Source of the DNA: Gammaproteobacteria bacterium | Lineage (GTDB): Bacteria; Pseudomonadota; Gammaproteobacteria; Steroidobacterales; Woeseiaceae | Length of the DNA: 64,000 nt | Direction of reading: 5' to 3' | Assembly (NCBI GenBank): GCA_029862045.1 | Contig: JAOTYE010000016.1 | Coordinates: 1 to 64,000, forward strand | In this document: one piece after another, positions 24,814 through 33,942 of the stretch | Layout: each line of letters begins with the position of its first letter | Position numbering within the stretch: position 1 is the stretch's first letter | Made by a program: the position numbers and the translations under genes | The notes under the pieces: model-generated | Seen by the model: the letters and a program-made list of their open reading frames with translations, nothing else | Database searches by the model: none | Told to the model about the DNA's origin: nothing

Positions 24814-25869
24814 ATGGCAGACGAGCCGGATCCGTTACAGACAATTGCATTACCACCGCCGAACTTGTCCGTTGAGTTGATTGGCAGGCACGTCGGCGAG
24901 GAGTACGGCCTTGACGGTGAACTCGTCTCTTTGGTCAGCGAGCGCGATCAGAACTTCCGGCTGACGACAGAATCTGAGCGTCGCTACGTTGTCAAAATCG
25001 CCAATTCGGCTGAACATCCGACAAGCACCGATTTCCAGATTCAGGCATTGCTGCACATGGAGAAAAACGGCTGTGGGGTCGCCGTACCGCGAGTAATTCC
25101 GACCCTTGGCGGGGCCGCTTCGACGACCGTATCCGGCCAGAATTCCGACCACACCCTGCGCGTTGTCAGTTACTTGCCGGGACGTCCGCTCGACGACATC
25201 ACGATCGATTCAGCAATCGCGGGACAACTCGGCAGGTGCCTTGCGGAGGTCGATTTGGCGTTGCGTGACTTTGAGCATCCCGGTGACGGTCAGCCTTTGC
25301 TTTGGGACATGCGTCGTGCCGCCGAATTGCGCGGCCTGCTGCCGTACATAGAGGATGGCGATCTCAGAGCCACAATCCGTGCTTGTCTCAACGACTTCGA
25401 AAAAAATGCAGCACCAAAATTTGCATCCTTGCGTTCTCAGGTCATTCACAATGATGTGAATCCCGGCAACGTGCTCGTCACAGAAGATGAGAGCATGTCG
25501 ATCGCCGGCGTAATCGACTTCGGCGATATGATTCGTGCACCGTTGATTATCGATGTTGCAATCGCCGCATCCTATATGCGGTCAGACGACGAAGATGCGT
25601 CGGCGCTGATTGCTTCACTTGTCGCCGGATATGACGACGTCATAAGACTCGAGGACGCTGAACTCGAGCTGCTGCACGATCTCGTGCGCATGCGCCTGGC
25701 AACGACGATAGCGATACTGCACTTGCGCTTGTCGGCACGAGCCGGGGACGATGCCTATACGATCGGGTCACTACAAGGCGAACAGAGCGCCGGCCGATTC
25801 CTGGCCAGAATTAACGCAATGTCCAGAAGCGAATTCGCAGATCGTATGCAAAAGGAACGCGGTGGCTAG
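24814..25869 (+). CDS. APH-family phosphotransferase (hydroxylysine/homoserine kinase-like)
   Basis: A 351-residue kinase of the aminoglycoside phosphotransferase fold acting on a small molecule. The catalytic loop VIHNDVNPGN is at 210-219 with Asp214, and the metal-binding GVIDFGD at 232-238. The N-terminal lobe has the YVVKIAN lysine strand. The sequence resembles the hydroxylysine kinase (AGPHD1) branch, in which genes often sit with a class III aminotransferase; none is adjacent here. The substrate is therefore open. Confidence 0.8.
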   Translation: MADEPDPLQTIALPPPNLSVELIGRHVGEEYGLDGELVSLVSERDQNFRLTTESERRYVVKIANSAEHPTSTDFQIQALLHMEKNGCGVAVPRVIPTLGGAASTTVSGQNSDHTLRVVSYLPGRPLDDITIDSAIAGQLGRCLAEVDLALRDFEHPGDGQPLLWDMRRAAELRGLLPYIEDGDLRATIRACLNDFEKNAAPKFASLRSQVIHNDVNPGNVLVTEDESMSIAGVIDFGDMIRAPLIIDVAIAASYMRSDDEDASALIASLVAGYDDVIRLEDAELELLHDLVRMRLATTIAILHLRLSARAGDDAYTIGSLQGEQSAGRFLARINAMSRSEFADRMQKERGG

Positions 25870-26071
25870 CCAGGCGACCTTGCTGTAAAGCAAATAAAAT
25901 CAATAAGTTAACAACAAGCAAACCGGGCGACATGCGGCCTGCTTGCGCCAATTTGAGAAAACCCGACCACAAATGGCGAATCCGTGGCCCGAAAGCTGTG
26001 GATCAGTTCCCGGAAATCAACGGCTTAGCGTCCTAAGATTGCTCAGATTTGGTTAAATCAAGCAGGAACCC

Positions 26072-28027
26072 ATGAGCTTCAGCACCGCCCTTGCCGTGCT
26101 CCTGATGTTTAGCGCTGCGTGCTATCTCGCGCTCGGCCTGCGTCTGGTTGCGGCCAAACGGGAAGTTGGCACGATGTCGATCGGGTTGCTGCTCCTGGTC
26201 ATCAGTTTCTGGGTGACTGGCGGTGCGATCGAGTTGCTGTCATCGACGTTTGTCGTGTTTTCCGTCGGTCGCACGCTGCATTTTGTTGGCACCGCTCTTC
26301 TGCCCGTCACGGCCTATTTTTGTTTCCGCGAGTATACCGGGGGCGGTACCTCAATCCATCGAATTACGCTGTTGTTGATCATCCCGTTCGTCTCGATCAC
26401 GCTCGCAGCGACGAACTTTTACCACGAGTTCATGTGGTATTTGCCGGTCGCGAACGACGCGGGCGAGTTCCTGACGCGGCCAGCGCAGTGGGGACCATGG
26501 TTCCTGTTCGTGCATGCGCCATACAGTTATGCCGTGATAGGCGTGGCCGTGCTGATCTTGCTCACGCACACGTCGGCGGTTGCCCGGTCACACCGCCGCG
26601 CGCTGTTACTTCTAGCTGCTGCCTGTGCCGGACCACTGACTGCAACGCTGGCGTACGACCTGGGAATCGGTCCGGATACGATATCGTTCGTGCCGATCGT
26701 ATTCACGGTCATGCTGCCGATTTACGCCTGGCTGATTCTCGCTGAGCAAATCGTCGAATTCACGCCGCTGGCCTACGAGACCGTGTTTCAGAATATGCAG
26801 GACCCGGTTGTTGTCGTGGACGACCAGGGAAGGATCATCGGCCTGAATCATCGTGCCGAAAGGCTGCTCGATATTACTGAGACGGGCGCACTGCTCGAAC
26901 CACTGAGTCTCGTGCTTGGTGACGACTCACCCGAAGTTTTTGAGGCGCTCGAAAGTGGCGAGCCACGGAAGATGATGACCGCCACCGGGCGATTCCTGCA
27001 TGTCCAGGTTTCGCCAATGACGTCGGACCGGCCAACGCTGCGCGAAGGCAAGGTGCTGATGTTCCGCGATGTTAGCGATGTCGAGAAAGCGCAAGCCGAG
27101 GTTCGAGCCAGCGAGAAATTGCTGCGTACGCTGATCGATCATTCAGTGAACGGTATCCTGCGCCTTCGCTGGATGCATGAAGATGGTGAGGACTACAGGG
27201 AATTGCGCTGCATCTTCGCGAACACCATGGCGGGTCGCTTTCTGAGCGCGGATCGTGGTGACCTGATCGACTGCAGTGGCGAGCAGGTTATCAAGATCGC
27301 AACTAATGCCATGGACGCCGAAGACGCCGATGACATTGTGAGTGACTTCCGCAGGGCGACCGAGGCTGGAACCAGCATTGATGTCGAGGTCAATCACGTT
27401 TCCGGCGGCGTCAGCAAATGGTTGCGTATGATCTGCGAGCCTTTTGGTACAGATATCGCTATGACGTTTGTCGACATCACCGACGGCAAGGCGAAAGAAC
27501 AACATATGGCGTCAATCGCGCGATCCGATCCGCTGACAGGAGTCCTCAATCGTCGTGGCTTTGAACGCGATGCATCGAAACGTCTGACCGATAGCGCCGA
27601 TGATGCCACCGGTGCACTGTTGTTCATCGATCTCAATGAATTCAAACAGATCAACGACAGTCATGGACATGAAGTCGGTGATCAGCTACTGACGATCGCC
27701 TCGAAACGGCTACGCAAAAGCCTGCGATCCTGCGACATCATCGGCCGGCCGGGTGGCGACGAATTCGTCGCGCTGGTTCCCGATGTGACCCCGGAAGTTG
27801 CCGACAAGCTCGCGAATCGTCTGGCTACGGCGCTCGAAGAAGAGTATCTGATCGATGACGAGAAGCTGCACTGCGCTGCTAGCATTGGTCTCGCGCTGTA
27901 TCCGAAGAACGCGAATACGCTGACCGGTCTGATGCGCGAGGCCGATCAGGCGATGTATCGCGCCAAGGCACGCTGCCGCGGTGTGACTAACATCCGCAGC
28001 GCCGACCTGCTCGAAAAAGCCATGTAA
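26072..28027 (+). CDS. Diguanylate cyclase with 7TM sensor and PAS domains
   Basis: The 651-residue membrane protein has seven helices within residues 1-230, matching the histidine-kinase N-terminal 7TM sensor module. A PAS domain follows at about 235-345 (VFQNMQDPVVVVDDQGRIIGLNHRAE), then a second PAS-like part at about 350-475, and a GGDEF domain at about 485-651. The active site GGDEF is at 561-565, and an RxxD inhibitory site (RSCD) is at 552-555, so the enzyme should make cyclic di-GMP under product inhibition. It has an AGGA ribosome-binding site. The 202-bp region upstream holds no recognised riboswitch. Confidence 0.92.
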   Translation: MSFSTALAVLLMFSAACYLALGLRLVAAKREVGTMSIGLLLLVISFWVTGGAIELLSSTFVVFSVGRTLHFVGTALLPVTAYFCFREYTGGGTSIHRITLLLIIPFVSITLAATNFYHEFMWYLPVANDAGEFLTRPAQWGPWFLFVHAPYSYAVIGVAVLILLTHTSAVARSHRRALLLLAAACAGPLTATLAYDLGIGPDTISFVPIVFTVMLPIYAWLILAEQIVEFTPLAYETVFQNMQDPVVVVDDQGRIIGLNHRAERLLDITETGALLEPLSLVLGDDSPEVFEALESGEPRKMMTATGRFLHVQVSPMTSDRPTLREGKVLMFRDVSDVEKAQAEVRASEKLLRTLIDHSVNGILRLRWMHEDGEDYRELRCIFANTMAGRFLSADRGDLIDCSGEQVIKIATNAMDAEDADDIVSDFRRATEAGTSIDVEVNHVSGGVSKWLRMICEPFGTDIAMTFVDITDGKAKEQHMASIARSDPLTGVLNRRGFERDASKRLTDSADDATGALLFIDLNEFKQINDSHGHEVGDQLLTIASKRLRKSLRSCDIIGRPGGDEFVALVPDVTPEVADKLANRLATALEEEYLIDDEKLHCAASIGLALYPKNANTLTGLMREADQAMYRAKARCRGVTNIRSADLLEKAM

Positions 28028-28078
28028 TATTCTGCCTCCCGCTCCGGTCCAGTAAGCAGACTGAAGGAGTAAGGCGAG

Positions 28079-28780
28079 ATGTGGCAATCCATTGGTGATC
28101 AACTGAGTCCCCGTTCGACCATTCTGGGTGCGCTGTCGGTGGTTCTGTTCCTGAGCCTGGCCAGCAGCATGTCGATGCTGTATGGCCATGCAGACGTGCC
28201 GATCGCCGCAACAGCCGAGATGATCGAGCCGTTGCAGGTCGGCCAGAGCGCTCCTCGGTTCACGGTCAGGGCCGTGGATCAGGAGCCCTTCGAATTCGAT
28301 CCGCTCAATCTCGAGCGCCCGGTTGTTGCGGTCGCGTTTCGTGGCGGATGGTGCCCGTATTGCAACATGCACCTGTCGGAGCTCAAGGACGTCGTAGCCG
28401 AAATCGATGCTCTGGGTGTCGACGTACTGTTTCTGAGCGGTGACCGACCCGAACTGTTGTACAGGAGCCTGAAACGCGAGACGCAGGAGGACATTGCCAA
28501 TCTGGACTATCAGCTCTTCTCCGATGCCGACGCGCAGGCGGCCATCGCTTTTGGTATCGCATTCAGGGCTTCGCAAAAGACAATTGACCGGCGCCACGAA
28601 AAAGGCCAGGACATCGCGGATTCATCCATGGACCGGCACGCCGTGCTGCCCGTTCCGTCGGTGTTCGCGATAGACAGGGATGGAATAATCGCGTTCGCCT
28701 ATTCCAATCCGAACTATAAAGTTCGCTTGCCCGCTGACGAGCTACTCCAGGTCGCGACCGAAATAGCCGTATCTAAATAG
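28079..28780 (+). CDS. Membrane-anchored peroxiredoxin-like protein (AhpC/TSA)
   Basis: A 233-residue protein with an N-terminal membrane helix (about 15-35) and a thioredoxin-fold peroxiredoxin domain. The active region reads RGGWCPYCNMHLSEL near residue 95, giving a CxxC of the PrxQ/BCP-like or thiol-disulfide type. The QVGQSAPRFTVRAVD start of the domain is typical. It probably reduces peroxides on the periplasmic side. It is preceded by GAAGGAG, 52 bp after the cyclase gene. Confidence 0.82.
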   Translation: MWQSIGDQLSPRSTILGALSVVLFLSLASSMSMLYGHADVPIAATAEMIEPLQVGQSAPRFTVRAVDQEPFEFDPLNLERPVVAVAFRGGWCPYCNMHLSELKDVVAEIDALGVDVLFLSGDRPELLYRSLKRETQEDIANLDYQLFSDADAQAAIAFGIAFRASQKTIDRRHEKGQDIADSSMDRHAVLPVPSVFAIDRDGIIAFAYSNPNYKVRLPADELLQVATEIAVSK

Positions 28781-28836
28781 TCGCCGGTTGTTGGTGATGG
28801 TAGGCTTCGAAGCTGGCCTCGACCAGAGATAACACG

Positions 28837-30153
28837 ATGAGCGACGGCAGTCGCGGCAACCCCTTGACTCGAGCAGTCAGGGCTGCCACCAAAGTCGAAC
28901 CGAACGAACTTAATGCGACGTTGTTGTCATTTCTGTTCATTTTCGCATTGATGCTCGCGTATAACATTCTGAAGCCGGTGCGGGACGCGATGGCTCCGGA
29001 CTGGAGCGACGTCGCCCTGGCGCGGCTCTGGACCTACAATTTCTTCTTCAGCGCCGCCGCTGTCGGTGTCTATGGTTTCGCCGTGTCGCGATTGCGCCTC
29101 AAGTATCTCGTTCCCGGCGTTTACGGATTTTTTGCGACATCATTCGTCCTTTTCTACTTGGGCGCACGTGCCGTCGATGACGTCGGTTTCATCGAAAAAG
29201 CGTTTTATCTGTGGATCAGCTTGTTCTCTTTGTTCCATATCTCGGTGTTCTGGAGCCTGATGGCGGATCTATTCAGCAAGACACAGGCATTGCGGCTGTT
29301 CGCGATTATTGCCAGTGGGGCCAGTGTTGGCACGATCGCTGGTTCCGCCGCGACACTCGCGTTGGCCAATGTACTTGGCACCATGAACCTGATGCTGATC
29401 GCCGCCGTCATACTGGTTTCGCTCGTCCCTGTTATTGGCTGGTTGTATCACCTCAAATCCACACAGCTGCAGCCTGACGGTGATGAAACTGTCGGCGATC
29501 AGAACACGATAGTCAGTGGCAACCCGTTTGCCGGTTTTACCGAGTTTATTCGCAACCCTTTCTTGCTGGGCATCGCAGTTTTTATTTTTCTCTACACAAC
29601 GATTGGATCGTTTGCGTACTTCGAGATCAAGAATCTACTCGAGGACCTCGATCGCGATGCTCGCGCACAGGTATGGGCCGGCATCAATCTGACTGTAAAC
29701 ACTTTGACAATTGTCACGGCCATGTTTGCGACAGGCCGTATCGCATCCCGATTCGGACTCGCGAAGACGCTGGCCACCGTGCCGTTGATCGTAGCCGTTG
29801 GCTTTCTTGCGGTGGCGGTCAATCCGTTGCTGGCGGTCGTTATCGTTAGTTGGGTAATTCTCAAGGCAGGCAACTACGCGATAACCAGGCCGGGACGCGA
29901 GATGCTGTACACGCTGGTCAATCGAGAGGATCGATTCAAAGCCAAGCCCGTCATCGATATTGTGGTCTACCGCGGCGGCGATGTGCTGGCCAGCTGGGCA
30001 TTTGCCGGACTGACCGCGGCTCTCGGTCTTGGGCTCGGCGCCGTTGCAGCAGTCGGAGCGGCCATAGCGCTTGTCTGGGCCGTCGTCGGCGTGTACCTGG
30101 GACGGTCATACGACCGCGCCACTGCAAGCGCTGCGGATTCTATTGCTGGATAA
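28837..30153 (+). CDS. NTP/NDP exchange transporter-like (Tlc family) membrane protein
   Basis: A 438-residue protein with about twelve membrane helices. The first helix region LAYNILKPVRDAM, the block FWSLMADLFSKTQALRLFAII and the TRPGREMLYTLVNREDRFKAK loop are hallmarks of the ATP/ADP carrier (Tlc/NTT) superfamily. Classical members import host ATP in intracellular bacteria, while homologues also occur in free-living bacteria with unknown cargo. The setting here (b561, thiolase, full catabolic operons) does not suggest an obligate parasite. Substrate unknown. Confidence 0.83.
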   Translation: MSDGSRGNPLTRAVRAATKVEPNELNATLLSFLFIFALMLAYNILKPVRDAMAPDWSDVALARLWTYNFFFSAAAVGVYGFAVSRLRLKYLVPGVYGFFATSFVLFYLGARAVDDVGFIEKAFYLWISLFSLFHISVFWSLMADLFSKTQALRLFAIIASGASVGTIAGSAATLALANVLGTMNLMLIAAVILVSLVPVIGWLYHLKSTQLQPDGDETVGDQNTIVSGNPFAGFTEFIRNPFLLGIAVFIFLYTTIGSFAYFEIKNLLEDLDRDARAQVWAGINLTVNTLTIVTAMFATGRIASRFGLAKTLATVPLIVAVGFLAVAVNPLLAVVIVSWVILKAGNYAITRPGREMLYTLVNREDRFKAKPVIDIVVYRGGDVLASWAFAGLTAALGLGLGAVAAVGAAIALVWAVVGVYLGRSYDRATASAADSIAG

Positions 30154-30170
30154 CAAAAGGACAACAGAAA

Positions 30171-30728
30171 ATGGCCATTAGGAACACCTCCGCTGAATTC
30201 GGCTCGCTGGCCAAATGGCTACATTGGCTCGTAGCCATTGGCATAGTGGTCCTTCTCTACCTGGGCCTTGAACAATCGGGCATGGAGCGAGGCCCGGACA
30301 AGCAGGCCGTCCGCGACCTGCACGGGTCAATCGCATTGCTGGTACTGGTTCTGATGATCGTGCGCGTTATCTGGCGTTTCATGAATGAGGTGCCAGCACA
30401 TCCGGAAAACATGCCCGTATGGCAGCGGGTGAGCGCCACGCTGGTGCACTGGGGCATCTATATCGCCGTTTTCGTGCAGTTGGTCTCCGGGCCAATAACC
30501 GTCGCAACTGGCGGCCGGGCGATTTCATTCTTCAATTTGTTTTCGTTTTCGTTGCCGGTCGAAGAAAATGAAGCCAGGCATCATTTTTGGGAGGAGGTTC
30601 ACGAATTTGCCTGGAAGATCGTTGCTGCGTTGCTGATCCTTCATGTGTTTGCTGCTCTCTATAATCACTTTGTCGCGAAAAACGATGTGCTCAGGCGCAT
30701 GACGGTTGGCATCGGGAAGGATTACTGA
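30171..30728 (+). CDS. Cytochrome b561 family protein
   Basis: A 185-residue membrane protein with four helices. Histidines suited to bind two b haems are in KWLHWLVA (helix 1), RDLHGSIALL (helix 2), VHEFAWKIV and LHVFAALYNHF (helix 4). These proteins move electrons in the cytoplasmic membrane, for example from quinol to periplasmic acceptors. The start at 30171 gives the normal N-terminus; the longer frame is a shadow of the transporter gene. It ends 2 bp before the thiolase gene. Confidence 0.88.
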   Translation: MAIRNTSAEFGSLAKWLHWLVAIGIVVLLYLGLEQSGMERGPDKQAVRDLHGSIALLVLVLMIVRVIWRFMNEVPAHPENMPVWQRVSATLVHWGIYIAVFVQLVSGPITVATGGRAISFFNLFSFSLPVEENEARHHFWEEVHEFAWKIVAALLILHVFAALYNHFVAKNDVLRRMTVGIGKDY

Positions 30729-30730
30729 CG

Positions 30731-31939
30731 ATGCCCGACGCTTTCATTTGTGATGCTGTAAGAACGCCAATCGGCCGTTACGGCGGCGCGCTGTCTTCGG
30801 TGCGCACCGATGATCTCGGCGCCATACCAATTGCGGCGCTCGTTGAACGCAACTCAAAACTCGATTTAGGCGCGATCGAAGATTTAGTCTATGGCTGTGC
30901 CAACCAGGCCGGCGAGGACAATCGCAATGTTGCTCGCATGTCGTCGTTGTTGGCGGGAATGCCCGTTACAGTTGCGGCAACGACCGTGAATCGCTTGTGC
31001 GGCTCTGGCATGAATGCGATCGGCAACATTGCGGACGCGATTCGAGCTGGTGGTATGCAGCTCGGCGTCGCCGGGGGTGTCGAGTCGATGTCGCGCGCGC
31101 CGTTTGTCATGGGCAAACAGACCGCGGCGTTCGGACGTAACCCGGAGATGTATGACACCACGCTTGGCTGGCGTTTTGTCAACAAGAAACTCGAAGAGCA
31201 ATACGGTATCGATTCGATGGCCGAAACGGCGGAGAACATTGCCGATGACTTCAGCATCTCGCGCGACGATCAGGACAAGTTCGCGCTGCGCAGCCAGCAA
31301 AAGGCCGAAGCTGCGATTAAAGCTGGCGTATTCAAGGACGAGATCGTGCCGGTTTCGGTACCGCAACGGCGCGGCGATCCGCTGGCCGTCGATACCGACG
31401 AACATCCGCGTCCGGGCTCGACAATTGAAGGGCTCGCCAAGCTCAGGCCGATTGTCCGTGCAAACGGCACGATCACGGCTGGCAACGCATCCGGAATCAA
31501 TGACGGCGCTTGCGCGTTGCTTGTCGCATCCGAAGCGGCTGCAAAAGACAATGGGCTGGAGCCACTGGCGCGGGTCGTTGCCTGGGCGGTGGCCGGCGTT
31601 GAACCGCGGATCATGGGGATCGGTCCAGCGCCCGCGTCCGCAAAAGTGCTAGCGCTCGCTGGCATGACGATTGATCAAGTAGATGTCATCGAACTCAATG
31701 AGGCGTTTGCGGCGCAGGGTCTTGCAACGCTCAGGCGTCTGGGGATTGCTGACGATGCCGAGCACGTCAATCCGAATGGTGGTGCGATCGCGCTGGGGCA
31801 CCCGCTCGGCATGTCCGGTGCCAGGCTCGTCACGACCGCCGCGTACCAACTGCGGCGCACGAATGGGAAACTCGCTTTGTGCACGATGTGTATCGGGGTC
31901 GGCCAGGGCATTGCGATGATCATCGAAAGGGCCGGATGA
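30731..31939 (+). CDS. Acetyl-CoA acyltransferase (beta-ketoadipyl-CoA thiolase-like)
   Basis: The 402-residue type II thiolase cleaves 3-oxoacyl-CoA with CoA. The acyl-accepting cysteine is Cys90 in NRLCGSGMNA; the base histidine is in GGAIALGHPLG; the second cysteine is in CTMCIGVGQG. The segments GCANQAGEDNRNVARM and RAPFVMGK are close to the 3-oxoadipyl-CoA thiolase (PcaF/PaaJ) group, which acts in aromatic compound breakdown, but no other aromatic-pathway genes lie nearby. Its stop overlaps the nitroreductase start (ATGA). Confidence 0.93.
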   Translation: MPDAFICDAVRTPIGRYGGALSSVRTDDLGAIPIAALVERNSKLDLGAIEDLVYGCANQAGEDNRNVARMSSLLAGMPVTVAATTVNRLCGSGMNAIGNIADAIRAGGMQLGVAGGVESMSRAPFVMGKQTAAFGRNPEMYDTTLGWRFVNKKLEEQYGIDSMAETAENIADDFSISRDDQDKFALRSQQKAEAAIKAGVFKDEIVPVSVPQRRGDPLAVDTDEHPRPGSTIEGLAKLRPIVRANGTITAGNASGINDGACALLVASEAAAKDNGLEPLARVVAWAVAGVEPRIMGIGPAPASAKVLALAGMTIDQVDVIELNEAFAAQGLATLRRLGIADDAEHVNPNGGAIALGHPLGMSGARLVTTAAYQLRRTNGKLALCTMCIGVGQGIAMIIERAG

Positions 31940-32520
31940 AAAAGCCGGCGCCAAGCTACAAGACGAAGGAGCTGCGCGAATTTGGTGAGGTGCTGCGTGG
32001 CAGGCGCACGATTGAGCTGTTCTTGCAGACGCCTGTGCCGGATGCGCTCGTCAAAGAAGCGATTGAGGCAGCAACCTGGGCGCCCAATCACCACGTCACT
32101 GAACCCTGGAAATTCTACCTGCTGGGTAGAGACTCGATCGCCGCTTGCCTGGGGCTTGTGTGCGACATCGTTACCGCAAAGAAAGACGCGAAGGCGGGCG
32201 AGTTCAAGGCGAAAAGCTGGGCCGAGAAACCGGGGTGGCTCGTTGTTAGCTGCCGCAGGTCGGACACTGAGTCGACGCAGCAGGAAGATTACGCGGCTTG
32301 CTGTGCCGCGACACAGAATTTCCTCTTGTACCTGTGGAAGGCGGGCGTGGGGTCGAAATGGACGACCGGCGATATCACAAAGGACGCACGGTTCTTCGAT
32401 ATCGTCGGCATTGATACCGATGCAGAGTTTGTTGTCGGCCTGATCTGGTATGGCTACCCAAAACTCACTCCGACGCAATCCCGCCGACCATTCAACGAGG
32501 TACTGGACGAACTGCCGTAG
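31936..32520 (+). CDS. Nitroreductase family protein
   Basis: A 194-residue FMN-dependent oxidoreductase. The family pattern RRTIELF, an early helix followed by EAIEAATWAPNHHVTEPWKFYLL, and the C-terminal VGLIWYGYPK segment are visible. It overlaps the thiolase gene by 4 bp, which suggests co-translation. The physiological substrate is unknown. Its stop is followed by a hairpin element. Confidence 0.9.
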   Translation: MKKPAPSYKTKELREFGEVLRGRRTIELFLQTPVPDALVKEAIEAATWAPNHHVTEPWKFYLLGRDSIAACLGLVCDIVTAKKDAKAGEFKAKSWAEKPGWLVVSCRRSDTESTQQEDYAACCAATQNFLLYLWKAGVGSKWTTGDITKDARFFDIVGIDTDAEFVVGLIWYGYPKLTPTQSRRPFNEVLDELP

Positions 32521-32533
32521 TTTGTCCGTATAC

Positions 32534-32706
32534 GGCCTGTGAGCCGGGGACCGCTACCCCGAGGGCACGTAGTCATCGGAAGTAAAGCGCAGCGACAAAA
32601 TCGCCAGGAGCGATTTTGGACGCACGCAGTGCGCCCGAAGGGTCGGCAACAGGATGTTGCCGATCAACCGAGCCATGAAGATGAGCGGTCACCGGACCGC
32701 AGGCCG
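32534..32706 (+). repeat. Conserved-loop intergenic hairpin, copy A (expanded, multi-stem)
   Basis: This copy lies between convergent genes. Outer arms 32534-32555 and 32684-32705 pair at 18 of 22 positions. An 18-nt bulge (32556-32573) follows, then CATC/GATG and the conserved loop start GGAAGTAAAGCGCAGCG at 32578-32594. A 76-nt insertion follows (32595-32670), then the conserved loop end GAGCCATGAA, reaching 32679. The insertion folds into three more hairpins: 32596-32604 with 32610-32618 (9 bp perfect); CGCAC/GTGCG at 32621-32625 and 32629-32633; and 32641-32651 with 32655-32665 (11 bp, one G-U). The other four copies have no such insertion. Confidence 0.85.
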
Positions 32707-32713
32707 CCTATGA

Positions 32714-33940
32714 TCAATCCCGCGCCAATTCGTCCGGATGGTGCACGATTTCGGGGCAGATCAATGGTCTTGCAACGAAGACCAATACTACCGATGTGCC
32801 CATGACGCCCATAATGATGACGGAGTTGCGGACGGATCCGTCATAGATTACGGCACCTAACAATGCGCCCGACGCACCGACGATATTCTGTAGCGTACCG
32901 ATGATCGACGAAGCAACGCCGGCAATCTTGGGCATGGGGTCGAGCGCAAGCACCATCGCGTTCGGCATTACGATCGCGACAGTTAGCATGAACAGGCACA
33001 TGCAGCTCCAAAGCCAGATGAATGGCGCCTGATTCAGCCACGCGATAATCAGCAGCTGCACACCGCTGATACCGAATAACGCCACGCCCAGGGCGATCAG
33101 TTGCAATCCGTCAAGCCTGGTAACAAGTAGCCGATTAATGGCTGAGCCGACCAGTATCGATACACCGGCTGTCGCGAAAATCAGTCCGAACTGTGTGACC
33201 GTGTAGCCATAAATCTCGACAACAAGCGCAGCTGACAACGCGATCATGGACATAAACCCGGCGGGCGGCAGAATGATGAGCAACAAGCCGAACACGCTTT
33301 GCCGATGCGAGAAGAACTCGGCGACGCTCGACTGCAATTGCCGCACAGGGTGTTGCCCCAATACTGGTGTATGTGTCTCAGGTATGTTGCTGCGAATCGC
33401 GACGAGCATCAGATAGCCGCCTGCGGCAATGATGACGAACGGCGCGCGCCATCCCCATTGGGCGACGAGCAGCGCGCCAACAGATGGCGCAATGACCGGG
33501 GCGGCTGTAAAGATCATGGTCATGAGCGCCATTAACTTCGCGGCCTCTTTGCCGCTGGCAATGTCGCGAACGATCGCTCGTGACAACACAATCGCGGCTG
33601 CCGCGCCAAAGCCCTGCACGAATCGGGCGGCGAGCATCAGTGAAATGTCGTTCGCGAATGCTGCGCCGGTCGCCCCGATTGCAAACAGGATCATGCCCAC
33701 ATAGAGCACCGGGAGCCGACCGGCGCGATCCGAAATCAGGCCAGCCGGTATCTGTCCGAAGGCCATGCCTGCCATGAATATGCCGACGATTTGTTGTCCC
33801 CTGGACAGACTTGTTGTCAGCGCGTCGACCATGGCGGGTATGGCCGGCAAGCTGATATCGACGGTGAAGGCCGCCATACCGGTCAGCAGGCCGAGCGTAA
33901 CTATGAAGCTGCGCTTCCGGAGAGGGGGAGGGGAACTCAC
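32714..33940 (-). CDS. MFS transporter, Bcr/CflA-type
   Basis: A 408-residue, 12-helix major facilitator. The DHA1 motifs are present: the first helix ends in TVDISLPAIPAM, loop 2-3 has GLISDRAGRLPVL, and helix 5 has APVIAPSVGALL. Bcr/CflA members export drugs or small metabolites. It starts 2 bp after hutI stops on the same strand, so it is probably co-transcribed with hutI from the HutC-controlled region. That makes a role in moving histidine, urocanate or a related compound possible but unproven. Confidence 0.88.
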   Translation of the reverse strand: MSSPPPLRKRSFIVTLGLLTGMAAFTVDISLPAIPAMVDALTTSLSRGQQIVGIFMAGMAFGQIPAGLISDRAGRLPVLYVGMILFAIGATGAAFANDISLMLAARFVQGFGAAAAIVLSRAIVRDIASGKEAAKLMALMTMIFTAAPVIAPSVGALLVAQWGWRAPFVIIAAGGYLMLVAIRSNIPETHTPVLGQHPVRQLQSSVAEFFSHRQSVFGLLLIILPPAGFMSMIALSAALVVEIYGYTVTQFGLIFATAGVSILVGSAINRLLVTRLDGLQLIALGVALFGISGVQLLIIAWLNQAPFIWLWSCMCLFMLTVAIVMPNAMVLALDPMPKIAGVASSIIGTLQNIVGASGALLGAVIYDGSVRNSVIIMGVMGTSVVLVFVARPLICPEIVHHPDELARD

Positions 33941-33942
33941 GA

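Noticed and set aside
25870..26071. Possible cyclic di-GMP riboswitch before the diguanylate cyclase gene
   Set aside because: The 202-bp gap has AT-rich stretches and a weak 5-bp hairpin, but no conserved GEMM-type core could be found.
27710..28597. A 295-codon minus-strand frame across the end of the cyclase and the peroxiredoxin gene
   Set aside because: It runs antisense through two well-supported genes and their gap, with no domain.
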